Origin: Phycisphaerae bacterium RAS1
GTDB taxonomy: Bacteria > Planctomycetota > Phycisphaerae > UBA1845 > Fen-1342
Assembly (NCBI GenBank): GCA_007859745.1
Contig: SMLU01000001.1
Location: forward strand, 3,038,001-3,102,000
Length of the DNA: 64,000 nucleotides
Reading direction: 5' to 3'
The notes beneath the pieces are model-generated. The model ran no database searches and was not told the DNA's origin. It saw only the letters and a list, made by a program, of their open reading frames with translations. Positions 27,254-35,553 of the stretch are shown in pieces. Made by a program: the position numbers and the translations under genes. Within the stretch, counting starts at the first letter, position 1. Every line of letters begins with the position of its first letter.

Positions 27254-27723
27254 CAGAAACTAGAAACTGGAGACTAGAGACTAGAAAGACCGCGACCGCG
27301 CCGCTGCTCTTGCGCCGCCGCCGCTCGGGCTGACCAGTTCTTGATCAGTCCGTTCAGCATGCGGCCGACCTCGCAGTAGCCGTCGAGGAGCTTCGCGGAT
27401 TCCTCGGCCGTACAATAGCCGAGGTCGCGCGCGTATTCGATCCAGATCCGCGTCTCGTCGCATGACCCCAGGGCCGTCCGCAGGAACTTGAGCACGTCCC
27501 TGGCGGAGGCTTGCTTGCCCATTCCCTCCCCGATATTCGCGCAGATGGACTTGCTGGAACGCCGCAACTGCGACGCCAGCTCGTACTGCTCGAGCGACGG
27601 GAACGCCAGCGACCGTTTGTGCATCGCCAACGAGAGGTCATAGGCCTTGCGGTATACGTCGAGATTGTGAAACGGCATCGAATGCGCCTCTAGTTTCTAG
27701 TGTCTAGTTTCTAGTTTCCAGAC
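27254..27723 (-). mobile_element. 23S rRNA intervening sequence (IVS) in helix 45
   Basis: The insertion interrupts the region equivalent to E. coli positions near 1170: the 23S reads CCGAAGCCGCGGGGTC before it and GGACCGGTAGGAGAGCG after it. Its ends are complementary arrays of 7-bp repeats (ACTAGAA/TCTAGTT type, 27256-27290 and 27690-27722), which would form the stem cut by RNase III. In other bacteria with such IVSs the element is excised and not re-ligated, leaving fragmented 23S. It encodes the IVP protein below. Confidence 0.9.
27274..27678 (-). CDS. four-helix-bundle IVS-encoded protein (23S IVP)
   Basis: 134 aa from ATG 27678, in the same direction as the 23S rRNA it interrupts. It shows the family pattern FHNLDVYRKAYDLSLAMHK, then LRRSSKSICANIGEGMGK, then FLRTALGSCDETRIWIEYA and a last helix LLDGYCEVGRMLNGLIK. 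These proteins (S23/IVP family, pentameric four-helix bundles) are found inside 23S IVSs and also elsewhere in genomes; their role is unknown, with nucleic-acid binding proposed. The C-terminus overlaps the right heptamer repeats (AQEQRRGRG). Confidence 0.92.
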   Translation of the reverse strand: MPFHNLDVYRKAYDLSLAMHKRSLAFPSLEQYELASQLRRSSKSICANIGEGMGKQASARDVLKFLRTALGSCDETRIWIEYARDLGYCTAEESAKLLDGYCEVGRMLNGLIKNWSARAAAAQEQRRGRGLSSL

Positions 27724-29227
27724 CCCGCGGCTTCGGCATGACGCTTAGTCCCAATCATTATCGGCGCCTATCTTCTCGACCAGTAAGCTATTACGCACTT
27801 TTTAAATGGTGGCTGCTTCTAAGCCAACATCCTGGCTGTCGCAGAAAACAGACTTCCTTACGCACTCAGCGTCATTTAGGGGCCTTAGCCGGCGGTGTGG
27901 GTTGTTTCCCTTTTGTACGTGAACATTAGCGCCCACATACTCACTCCCGGGATAGTCGTTGCGGTATTCGGAGTTTGATTGAGGGCTGTAGCCGGAAAGG
28001 CCCAGCGTCTCATTCAGTAGCTCTACCCCCGCAACGTAGTTGTCCCGAGGCTGTCCCAAAAGACATTTCGGAGAGAACCAGATATCTCCACGTTTGATTA
28101 GACTTTTACTCCTCCCCACAGCTCATGCCATAACTTTTCAACGTTAACGGCTTCAGTCCTCCAGAAGGTTTTACCCTTCCTTCAACCTGGCCATGGGTAG
28201 ATCACGTGGTTTCGGGTCTGGCACATACGACTCAATCGCCCTATTCAGACTCGCTTTCGCTCCGGCTCCGGGCCGTAAGCCCTTAGCCTTGCCGTATACG
28301 CCAAGTCGCCGGTCCATTATCCAAGAGGTACGCAGTCAGGCGCACGCGCAAGCGCGTGATCGCCCTTCTACAGCTTGTAGGCACATGGTTTCAGGTACTT
28401 TTAACTCCCCTAGAAGGGGTGCTTTTCACCTTTCAGTCGCCTTACTGGTCCACTATCGGTCGTGCAGGAGTACTTAGCCTTGCAGGGTGGTCCCCGCATG
28501 TTCAGTCAGAGTTCCACGAGCTCCGACCTACTCGTTCACCGTCGCTTGCGTCCGCCTACAGGACTGTCACCTTCTGTGGTCGCCCGTTCCAGGACGTTCG
28601 ACTCTGCTTACGACGGCTGTTGGGCTAGTCCGCTTTCGCTCGCCGCTACTGACGGAGTCTCGGTTGATTTCCTTTCCTGTGGGTACTGAGATGTATCAGT
28701 TCCCCACGTTCGCTCTACCGGCCCTATACATTCAGACCGGAGTAACAGTGTCCGCTTGCGCGGCACTGATGGGTTGCCCCATTCGGAGATCCTCGGATCA
28801 AAGCGTGTTTGGCCGCTCCCCGAGGCTTTTCGCAGCCTACAACGTCCTTCATCGCCTCTGCACACCTAGGCATTCACCATGAGCCCTTAGTAGCTTGACC
28901 ACATTTATGAATTGCTGTGTTCAAGCCGTACCGATTCAATTCAAGAGAACAGGTCGCACTCCGCCCGCCAGCAGCCTCCGCCCGCAAGCCGTGTATGACA
29001 CAACCAGCCAGCTTCCGCCGCCATCGCGCGAAATGCATCTGAAACTCGGCTCGAAATCATTCGGTTTCGATACCCAATCTTCCGCGTATGCACTTGTCAA
29101 AGAGCAGCCGCCAAGCGAGCCGCGCGGCTTTCGCCGCCGCTCTCTCAGAGACTCGGAACTCGGCACTGTACGCCGACGGCCTTCAGCCGTCAAGGGCCAG
29201 TGCCCAGTTTCAAGCCCCTCATTTCGC

Positions 29228-29300
29228 TGGAGCCGACCGGGATCGAACCGGCAACCTCTGCCTTGCAAAGGCAGCGCTCTCCCAGTTGAGCTACGGCCCC
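29228..29300 (-). tRNA. tRNA-Ala (TGC)
   Basis: In the rRNA unit upstream of 23S. Acceptor GGGGCCG/CGGCTCC with G3-U70, anticodon stem TGCCT/AGGCA, loop TTGCA at the anticodon. No encoded CCA. Confidence 0.95.
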
Positions 29301-29497
29301 GGTCTTTCAAGCTCCGGCACGCTTCGCCCGTCGCTCCGCCGGGTCACGCCCGGCCTGACGAATCGCCTCAGCAGCCACCACCGCCGTGCGTCGCGTTCCA
29401 CAGCATCACAGCCGCGACCACCACGACCAGCAGAACAACCACGGAGGCCATCGCTACTATCCCAAGGCCGAAGCACGAAACGTCACTTGCGGCCGAT

Positions 29498-29571
29498 TGG
29501 GCCCGACAGGAGTCGAACCTGTGACCTCGTCCTTATCAGGGACGCGCTCTAACCAACTGAGCTACGAGCCC
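29498..29571 (-). tRNA. tRNA-Ile (GAT)
   Basis: Acceptor GGGCTCG/CGGGCCC, anticodon stem GTCCC/GGACG region with loop CTGATAA, T arm ACAGG-TTCGACT-CCTGT. First transcribed gene of the unit: promoter 29638-29665 lies directly upstream and there is no 16S. Confidence 0.95.
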
Positions 29572-29637
29572 GTGCTCACTGGCTCGATTCCGCGGCTCAC
29601 CGCTGAAGGCCCGCCGGCACCCAGTGGCGAGTCGGGC

Positions 29638-29665
29638 AGAATATCAGGTCGGCAAACCGTGTCAA
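29638..29665 (-). promoter_or_regulatory. strong sigma70 promoter of the tRNA-Ile/tRNA-Ala/23S/5S unit
   Basis: TTGACA (minus strand, 29660-29665), 16-bp spacer, TATTCT (29638-29643), 67 bp upstream of tRNA-Ile. Consensus -35 and a good -10. Confidence 0.75.
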
Positions 29666-29727
29666 GCCGCCGCCGGGATATTTTCCGAACCAGGCGTAAC
29701 GAGCAGTTTTGAAGAAGTCGCCGGCTG

Positions 29728-29760
29728 TCCGAACCCGCCGCTGGGCGCGGCGGGTTCGGA
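29728..29760. repeat. 100-bp element family, minimal 33-bp copy
   Basis: The outer arms TCCGAACCCGCCGC and GCGGCGGGTTCGGA fused around GGGC: either the two outer halves of the element after internal deletion or a solo palindrome. Confidence 0.8.
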
Positions 29761-29806
29761 CCGATATAACCCCGCGACCATCCACATCGACCCGTCGCGC
29801 AACCGG

Positions 29807-31069
29807 TTACGGAAGCCGGAAATTCGCATTCGGGCTCTCGCTCAGTTCAACGTCGCCGCCCGCGACGATCGGGCCAAGCCCGTTGCCCGCCGCGATCTCG
29901 TAGGCCGTGTCGACGCCGCTGACGGAGTTCCGCAGCAGCAGATTACCGCCGGCGACAACCCGGAGCCCGGCCGCCCCGCCGACGACGTGGTTTTCCTCAA
30001 TCCGCCCGCCGTCGCCAACGATGAGAATCCCGGCCCCGGCAACGTGCTGAAAGCAGTGATTCCCGCGCACCATGCTGCCCGCCGCCGCCCGCAGCCCATT
30101 CTCGCCGTTCCCGCGGAGCGTGCATCCGCTGATTGTCGCGCCATCGGACGCGAAGATGCCGTCCGTCCCGTTCCCGGTCGCCGTGCATTCGCGAATCTGC
30201 ATCGGCGACAGCGTCCAGATGCCGTGCCCGGCGTTCTGTTGCGCGAACGTGTCCACGACCGTGCCGCCATAGATCGACGCCACGCCGTAGCGCCCGTTGG
30301 CGATGGCGTGGCAATGGGTGACGGTGCAGCCGTCGCCGTCGAGATAGAATCCGTCGCCCTGATTCCCGCGGGCCGTGCAGCCGCTGAATCTGGACGATTC
30401 CAGCGCGTAAAACCCGTTGCCCAGGCTGCCGTTCGCGGCGCAGTCGGCGACCACCGCCTCGTGCCCGACGAAAATCCCGCCGGCGCCGTTGTTCTCCGCT
30501 ACGCAGCGGCGAACCTCCGCGGCGCGGCCCGCCAGAATCCCAGTGCCGCAGTCTCCCACGCGAATGCCATCGACGCGGCACACCGCCGCGGCGCCCCCAT
30601 TTACGCCGATGCCCGAAAACCCGCGGAGCGTGCCGTTTCGGATTGTGACGTTGACCGCCCCGTCGGCGACGCGGATCCCATCAAGCGCCGCGCCTCCGCC
30701 GACCATTTCGAACCCGAGCAGATCCAGCGTCACGTCGCCCGACTCGATCGCGATCCCGTGCTGGCCCGCCGGAACAGCGACGTTGGTCGTCAGATAGTAT
30801 GAACCCGGGTGGGTCAGCGTGTACACCGCGCCGCCGCCCAACACGACGCCCGCCGGCAACTCCGAATCCGGGCCATCCTGCCTGCCGGCCGGCGGCAGTG
30901 CAGTTCGCCGTTCTCCCGCCGCGGCCGCAGTAATGCTGGCGACCTTCCAAGGCGACGTGCTCTGCCGCGCCTGGGCATTCGCCGACGATGCCCGCTGTTC
31001 GGACACGTGCAGAACCACCGCCGCCACCGCGCTCGCGGCGACCGCGGCCTTGAGCCTGATCCGGTACAT
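29807..31069 (-). CDS. secreted right-handed beta-helix protein
   Basis: 420 aa from ATG 31069, preceded by GGAGG 7 bases upstream. Signal peptide (YRIRLKAAVAASAVAAVVL). From about residue 85 on it consists of about 20-22 residue coils of the PbH1 / NosD type: GSYYLTTNV, GITIESGDVTLDLLGF, then repeated DGIRV, NVTIRNGTLRGF, GNGFYALESSRFSGCTARGN. Parallel beta-helix proteins of this kind bind or cleave polysaccharides; no catalytic Asp set of pectate lyase or polygalacturonase was recognised. Common in planctomycete secretomes. Diverges from the LysM-zincin gene. Confidence 0.85.
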   Translation of the reverse strand: MYRIRLKAAVAASAVAAVVLHVSEQRASSANAQARQSTSPWKVASITAAAAGERRTALPPAGRQDGPDSELPAGVVLGGGAVYTLTHPGSYYLTTNVAVPAGQHGIAIESGDVTLDLLGFEMVGGGAALDGIRVADGAVNVTIRNGTLRGFSGIGVNGGAAAVCRVDGIRVGDCGTGILAGRAAEVRRCVAENNGAGGIFVGHEAVVADCAANGSLGNGFYALESSRFSGCTARGNQGDGFYLDGDGCTVTHCHAIANGRYGVASIYGGTVVDTFAQQNAGHGIWTLSPMQIRECTATGNGTDGIFASDGATISGCTLRGNGENGLRAAAGSMVRGNHCFQHVAGAGILIVGDGGRIEENHVVGGAAGLRVVAGGNLLLRNSVSGVDTAYEIAAGNGLGPIVAGGDVELSESPNANFRLP

Positions 31070-31314
31070 CTCGAACCTCCAATCGCGATCGGCCGGCTCG
31101 GCCGACGCAGCTCCAGCATACCCCGTGCCTTCAGCAACCCGGAGCGAAATCGCCGTCAAAACAGCCGGAGGCAACGTCCGCGTTTGCGCCGATCGCCTCG
31201 CTCTGCGATTCCGGTCCGTCGCCGGCCGCGGCTCGTGCCACCTCTGCGGACGCGCACACCGCCAGGCGGCTCATCCGGGCCGCGGGTTGTCTGCGCCGCG
31301 ATCAGGAGCGAACA

Positions 31315-33792
31315 ATGACCCTGACTTCGCGATTATCCCGGCCGCTACGCGTCGCTCCGCGCGGACGCCGCACGCCGCTGGCCCCCGTGCTTGCGGATAC
31401 GCCGCCGAAGCCCAATCCCGAGAAATCCTGGATCAAAATCAAGGTCGTGGACGACGCCACCGGCGCCGGGATTCCCGGCGTCACCCTGAAAGTAACCCAG
31501 CCGAACGGTATGACGTTTGACTTCACGACTCGCGCCGATGGCGTGATCGAAGTGCACGAGATCGACCCGGGCAAGTGCCGCCTGGTGTCGACGCTGGATA
31601 ACGGCCGGCTTGCCGACACGTTTGACCAGGTCCTGCCGCCCCATGAGCCCAAGCCAGATGAGAAGCCCGACCCGTTTTTCGACAAGCTGATGGCGGAACT
31701 CGCCGAGACCGCAAAAGCGAACACGGTTCCGACCGGTACGGGCGTGCGAATCAACCTGATCGAGATTCACAAGGTCAGCAGCGGTGAAACGCTGGAGAGC
31801 CTGGCGCTCAACGCCGGGCTGACGTGGCAGCGCCTGGCCGAGTTCAATTTCGGCACGTCGATTCCCGACGAGATCAACGAGCACCTGCGCGACGACGTGG
31901 GCTGCACGAAGAAAACGCCGGACGGCTTCAACTACAAGTTCGACGATTCGGATACGCCGGGCATCATCTTCATTCCGGCGCCGACGTGGACGAAAGAAGA
32001 GCTTGCGACCGATCAGGAGCACGTGATTCGCGTTCACTCGCTCGGGTTCCGCAAGGCCGCGAAGAAGTCCGCGGGAATCAAGGATCATCTCGTCATCAGC
32101 GTCGAAACGCCCACTGGAAAGCCGGTCGCGACCGCCGACACGGAAGTCACCGGCGTCGGCAGCAAGGCGACGGACGCCGGCGGCGATGCCGACCACGGCG
32201 TGATCGCCACGGGCTCCTACGACCTCAAGGCCCGCCGCCGCGGCTACGGGCCGGTTCCGGTCCCGGGCGGCCTGTGGGCGCCCGGCGAGGCGAAGTCGAG
32301 CGGCGTTTCAGTCGCCGACAATCGTTCCCAGACCGAAAAGCTCAAGCTGGTCACGGTCGAATCGATGGCCGTCACGCACGTGCTCGCAAAGTCAGCCAAG
32401 CCGGAGCGCGTTTACAAGGCCGCGCCGGGCGCCACGGATATCGACGTGAAGCTGACGGCGACGGTTCTGATCCCGCTGAAGTCCGGCTCCGGCCCCGGCA
32501 CGCAGGCGCGGACGCGCGTCGACTGGAGCGTCATTCCGCACGCAGACAACGCGCCCAAAGCTCGCGGCGGCAAGGACAAAACGGATGTCCACTTTGCCGC
32601 CGCAACGGGATTCGCCGCGACCGGCGACATGAAGACGGCGGCCCGCACCGAGACGAACGACGCCGGCGAAACGCAGATCACTTTTCGCGCGTCGGCGATC
32701 TCCGGCGACCGCTTCACGGTTCGCGCCACGGTGCTGCTCGACCCGTCCAACCCCGCCGCCGGCGAAGTGGCCCACGCGGACTCGGTGCAGTTCGAGGTCT
32801 GGAAGCAGCTCGACTACAAAGGCATGTATCGCATGCAGACCGGCGGCAACGCGGGCGTCGATATCGGCACGCTCTGCTCCGAAGCCAACATCCAGCCGAT
32901 CTACACGCCGACGTTCACGGAGTACCACGCGGGAACGGTCAACACGATCGCCTACCGCGAGTTCGTGGCCGGCCTGCTGCCGCCGACCGCCGCACAACTA
33001 CCCGTCAGCAGCGCTGTGCGCGTGCGCAGCGACGGAGCCGACACGCGCGTCGTGACCGTGACCGGACTGGTGGTCGCCGCCGACGGCGCGACCAGCCCCG
33101 GCTCGGCGACGCTGACGCTGTCGGGGACCTCGAATGTCACCAGTACCGTGCGTTTTCAGCGGGTCGAGCGCGTGTCCGTCGCGTCGAACCCGGGCCGCAG
33201 CGTGACGGTCGAAGAGGCGGCCGGTTCGGGTCGTCAGATCGCCGCGCTCGGGCCCGGTGCGACTGCGGCGACGCCGAATTTCCGGTTCGACACCGACGCC
33301 GCCGTTCGCGCCAAGGCGCAGGCCTGGGCGGATGCAAACGTGCAGCACACGCAGGACGAGCTGGACCGGCTGCTAAAGTCGACCGGGGCGACGAGTTACC
33401 TCCTGGTCGGCGCCGGCTGGCTTCATCCGAAGCACTCCGGCCTGCACGCCGGCCAGACGACCTTCTACCAGGCCTATCCGGCGGTGCGCATCCAGGCTCG
33501 CAGCGACGACCCGTTTCATCCGGATTCGCGCTGGGACAACGTGGACGGCACGAACTCGGGGAAGATGTCGGTGCTGTTCATGAATGTCCTCGACGGCCAC
33601 ACGCTCGGTGACGCCTACACGAAAGGCGTGGCCTGCCACGAAATCGGGCACGCGTCGGATCACACCGAGTTCGGCACGGGCGATCATTGCCCGCAGCAGA
33701 CGTGCGTGATGTTTGAGTCCGCCGCGCCCGGCGTCGGATTCTGCACCGTCAACCCGGATCACTCGCAACGCCGCGTGCGAGGATGGAAGTGA
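31315..33792 (+). CDS. LysM-containing multidomain protein with C-terminal zincin motif
   Basis: 825 aa; AGGAG lies 7 bases before ATG 31315. No signal peptide. Residues about 38-95 are a carboxypeptidase-regulatory-like beta sandwich (VVDDATGAGIPGVTLKV). Residues about 152-225 are a LysM (HKVSSGETLESLALNAGLTW...IIFIP). A middle region with Ig-like and Thr/Ala-rich strands follows. The C-terminus has HEIGHASDH (775-783) after NVLDGHTLGDAYTKGVAC, an HExxH metal site with a possible third ligand. Leaderless LysM/beta-sandwich proteins occur in peptidoglycan-targeting and contractile-injection contexts, but no injection gene is visible here. Overlaps the next gene by 10 bp. Confidence 0.72.
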   Translation: MTLTSRLSRPLRVAPRGRRTPLAPVLADTPPKPNPEKSWIKIKVVDDATGAGIPGVTLKVTQPNGMTFDFTTRADGVIEVHEIDPGKCRLVSTLDNGRLADTFDQVLPPHEPKPDEKPDPFFDKLMAELAETAKANTVPTGTGVRINLIEIHKVSSGETLESLALNAGLTWQRLAEFNFGTSIPDEINEHLRDDVGCTKKTPDGFNYKFDDSDTPGIIFIPAPTWTKEELATDQEHVIRVHSLGFRKAAKKSAGIKDHLVISVETPTGKPVATADTEVTGVGSKATDAGGDADHGVIATGSYDLKARRRGYGPVPVPGGLWAPGEAKSSGVSVADNRSQTEKLKLVTVESMAVTHVLAKSAKPERVYKAAPGATDIDVKLTATVLIPLKSGSGPGTQARTRVDWSVIPHADNAPKARGGKDKTDVHFAAATGFAATGDMKTAARTETNDAGETQITFRASAISGDRFTVRATVLLDPSNPAAGEVAHADSVQFEVWKQLDYKGMYRMQTGGNAGVDIGTLCSEANIQPIYTPTFTEYHAGTVNTIAYREFVAGLLPPTAAQLPVSSAVRVRSDGADTRVVTVTGLVVAADGATSPGSATLTLSGTSNVTSTVRFQRVERVSVASNPGRSVTVEEAAGSGRQIAALGPGATAATPNFRFDTDAAVRAKAQAWADANVQHTQDELDRLLKSTGATSYLLVGAGWLHPKHSGLHAGQTTFYQAYPAVRIQARSDDPFHPDSRWDNVDGTNSGKMSVLFMNVLDGHTLGDAYTKGVACHEIGHASDHTEFGTGDHCPQQTCVMFESAAPGVGFCTVNPDHSQRRVRGWK

Positions 33793-34931
33793 ACACGGCG
33801 GTGCTGGCCCTGATCGGGTTGTCGGCGATATGGTGCGGCGGATGCTGCCCGCGCGAGGAGCGTCTTATGAACTACACGCTAAGCGTCGAACCGAAACAGG
33901 CGATTCTCGGCGCGCGTATCGAGGCGACGCTCCGCTGCCACTGCCCAGCCTATACCCGCAGCGCCCTGACGCTCGAACACAAATCACTGACGCTCGAGCT
34001 GCGAAGACTCGGGGCGGCCGGCGGACCGGCCTACGCGCTGCCGAACCGGAAGATCGCGAAGCACGCCGCCGGGATGGACCGCATCGGCACGTCCGGCGGC
34101 GTCGAGACGCTCAGTACGGGCGAAGAGCGCTTCTGTGCGCTGGAGCTGACCCGTCATTTCGCCAGCCAGTTGCTCAATCCGGGCGAATACGAAGTGTCCT
34201 TCACGCTCTCGGATGGACAGCGGACGTTCCGCAGCGCGGCGGCCCGACTGGTGGTTCAGCCGCGGCGCGAGTCCGTGCCGCTGCTGCTTGATTGGTTGAT
34301 GTGCGACGATCTGTCCGCTCGCACGCGGGCGGCGCAACTGCTGCAGCGGATGACTGGAGCCGGGTTCGAGTACGATCCGGCCGCGCCGCCGGAATCGCGA
34401 CAGGCCGCCGCGGCCGCGTGGCGGGCAAGCTGGGATGCGGCGGGATCGCAGCAGCGCTGGGATGCCGCCGCCGACGGCGCGTCGGTCGCCGGGCGCGATC
34501 TCCATCCGCCGGTGAGCGGCGATGCGCTGGGCGGCGTCGTGTTCGACCGTGCGGAGTGGTCGGCTGCGGACCGCACGAAGTTTCTCGAGGTCCTGCATGC
34601 CTGGCGGACCGAACCTCAATTCGAAAGGCTGCGTGCGGCGCGGCGCGCAGGCGACCTTTTGCTGCGCTACCCCGCGGATTCGGCGAAACTCGCTCCGGAC
34701 ACGGACATGCAGGCGGAGCTAACCGCGGCGCTGGGCACACTCAGCCGTCTGGCGGATTCGGGAGCCGATGCCCCGCCGGACGCGCTCGTCATTCTTTCGA
34801 CCGTCGCGGCTGCGCCCGACGCCAACCTCTGCGGTCCGTTGCGTGAACTCGCCGAGACGTTGGCCGGGCAGGATTCGTGGCAGCCGGTTCGCACCTACGC
34901 GAGCGGCCTTCTGAATTGGCTGACGCCGTGA
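33783..34931 (+). CDS. hypothetical lipoprotein co-transcribed with the zincin protein
   Basis: 382 aa from ATG 33783, overlapping the end of the previous gene. N-terminus hydrophobic with Cys-rich end AIWCGGCC, so a lipoprotein is likely (Cys21 or Cys22). Residues about 28-150 look like a beta-sandwich domain (TLSVEPKQAILGARIEATL; LNPGEYEVSFTLSDGQRTF). The rest is alpha-helical and may contain HEAT-like helices. No family recognised. The overlap suggests the two products act together, for example as an immunity or anchoring partner (inference only). Confidence 0.6.
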   Translation: MEVNTAVLALIGLSAIWCGGCCPREERLMNYTLSVEPKQAILGARIEATLRCHCPAYTRSALTLEHKSLTLELRRLGAAGGPAYALPNRKIAKHAAGMDRIGTSGGVETLSTGEERFCALELTRHFASQLLNPGEYEVSFTLSDGQRTFRSAAARLVVQPRRESVPLLLDWLMCDDLSARTRAAQLLQRMTGAGFEYDPAAPPESRQAAAAAWRASWDAAGSQQRWDAAADGASVAGRDLHPPVSGDALGGVVFDRAEWSAADRTKFLEVLHAWRTEPQFERLRAARRAGDLLLRYPADSAKLAPDTDMQAELTAALGTLSRLADSGADAPPDALVILSTVAAAPDANLCGPLRELAETLAGQDSWQPVRTYASGLLNWLTP

Positions 34932-34950
34932 CGGGGGGCCGAACCGCATT

Positions 34951-35012
34951 TCCGAGCCGCGACCGTGAGGGAGCGGACCCTGCCAACGCCGCATGCTCAG
35001 TCGCGCGGCTGT
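34951..35012. repeat. inverted repeat, CCGAGCCGCGACCGT family, overlapping moaC 3' end
   Basis: Left arm TCCGAGCCGCGACCGTGAGG at 34951, degenerate right arm CAGTCGCGCGGC at 35000-35009 that encodes the last residues of MoaC. Confidence 0.65.
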
Positions 35013-35530
35013 TCTGGGAGCGTGCGGGTGCGGCGCCAATCGCTTTTGCCGCCGGTCTTCTCTTCGAGCTGAATCGGGCCGATGACGATGTCCTTGGTGA
35101 CCGCCTTGCACATGTCGTAGAGCGTCAGCGCCGCGATCGACGCCGCGGTCAGCGCTTCCAGCTCAACCCCCGTTTTTCCTTCGACGCGGGCTTCGGCGAC
35201 GATCCTGATTGAGTCGGGTGGACGTCGCTCAAATCGCACGTCGACGTACTCGGGCAGCAGCCCGTGACAAAGCGGAATGAGCTCCGACGTTTTCTTGGCT
35301 GCGATGATGCCGGCGATCTTCGCGGTCGCCAGCGCGTCGCCTTTTGGCAGCGCCGCGCGTTCAAGCTGCGAGTAAGCCTCCGCTCCGATCCGAACCAGCG
35401 CCGACGCTACCGCCCGCCGAGCCGTGGCCGGCTTGGCCGACACGTCGACCATTCGCACTTTTCCGGCCGAATCGACGTGGGTCAGTCGAGGACGTTTTGT
35501 GGGCGGCTTGTCGGCGGCTGTTCGTTTCAA
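34997..35530 (-). CDS. moaC: cyclic pyranopterin monophosphate synthase MoaC
   Basis: 177 aa. Converts the MoaA product to cyclic pyranopterin monophosphate in molybdenum cofactor synthesis. Start chosen at TTG 35530, which has GGAG 8 bases upstream and gives the conserved opening LTHVDSAGKVRMVDVSAK. Conserved motifs KTSELIPLCHGLLP and VELEALTAASIAALTLYDMCKA (active-site Lys/Asp/His region) are intact. The last residues EQPRD lie in a dispersed repeat, so the C-terminus has probably been altered. No other moa gene is near; the next gene is a kinase with which it shares direction, 23 bp apart. Confidence 0.93.
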   Translation of the reverse strand: MKRTAADKPPTKRPRLTHVDSAGKVRMVDVSAKPATARRAVASALVRIGAEAYSQLERAALPKGDALATAKIAGIIAAKKTSELIPLCHGLLPEYVDVRFERRPPDSIRIVAEARVEGKTGVELEALTAASIAALTLYDMCKAVTKDIVIGPIQLEEKTGGKSDWRRTRTLPEQPRD

Positions 35531-35553
35531 CGCAACGTCTCCAGGTCGGTCAA

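Noticed and set aside
29572-31300. Search for 16S rRNA upstream of tRNA-Ile
   Set aside because: No conserved 16S blocks seen; the stretch holds a promoter, a repeat and the beta-helix gene.
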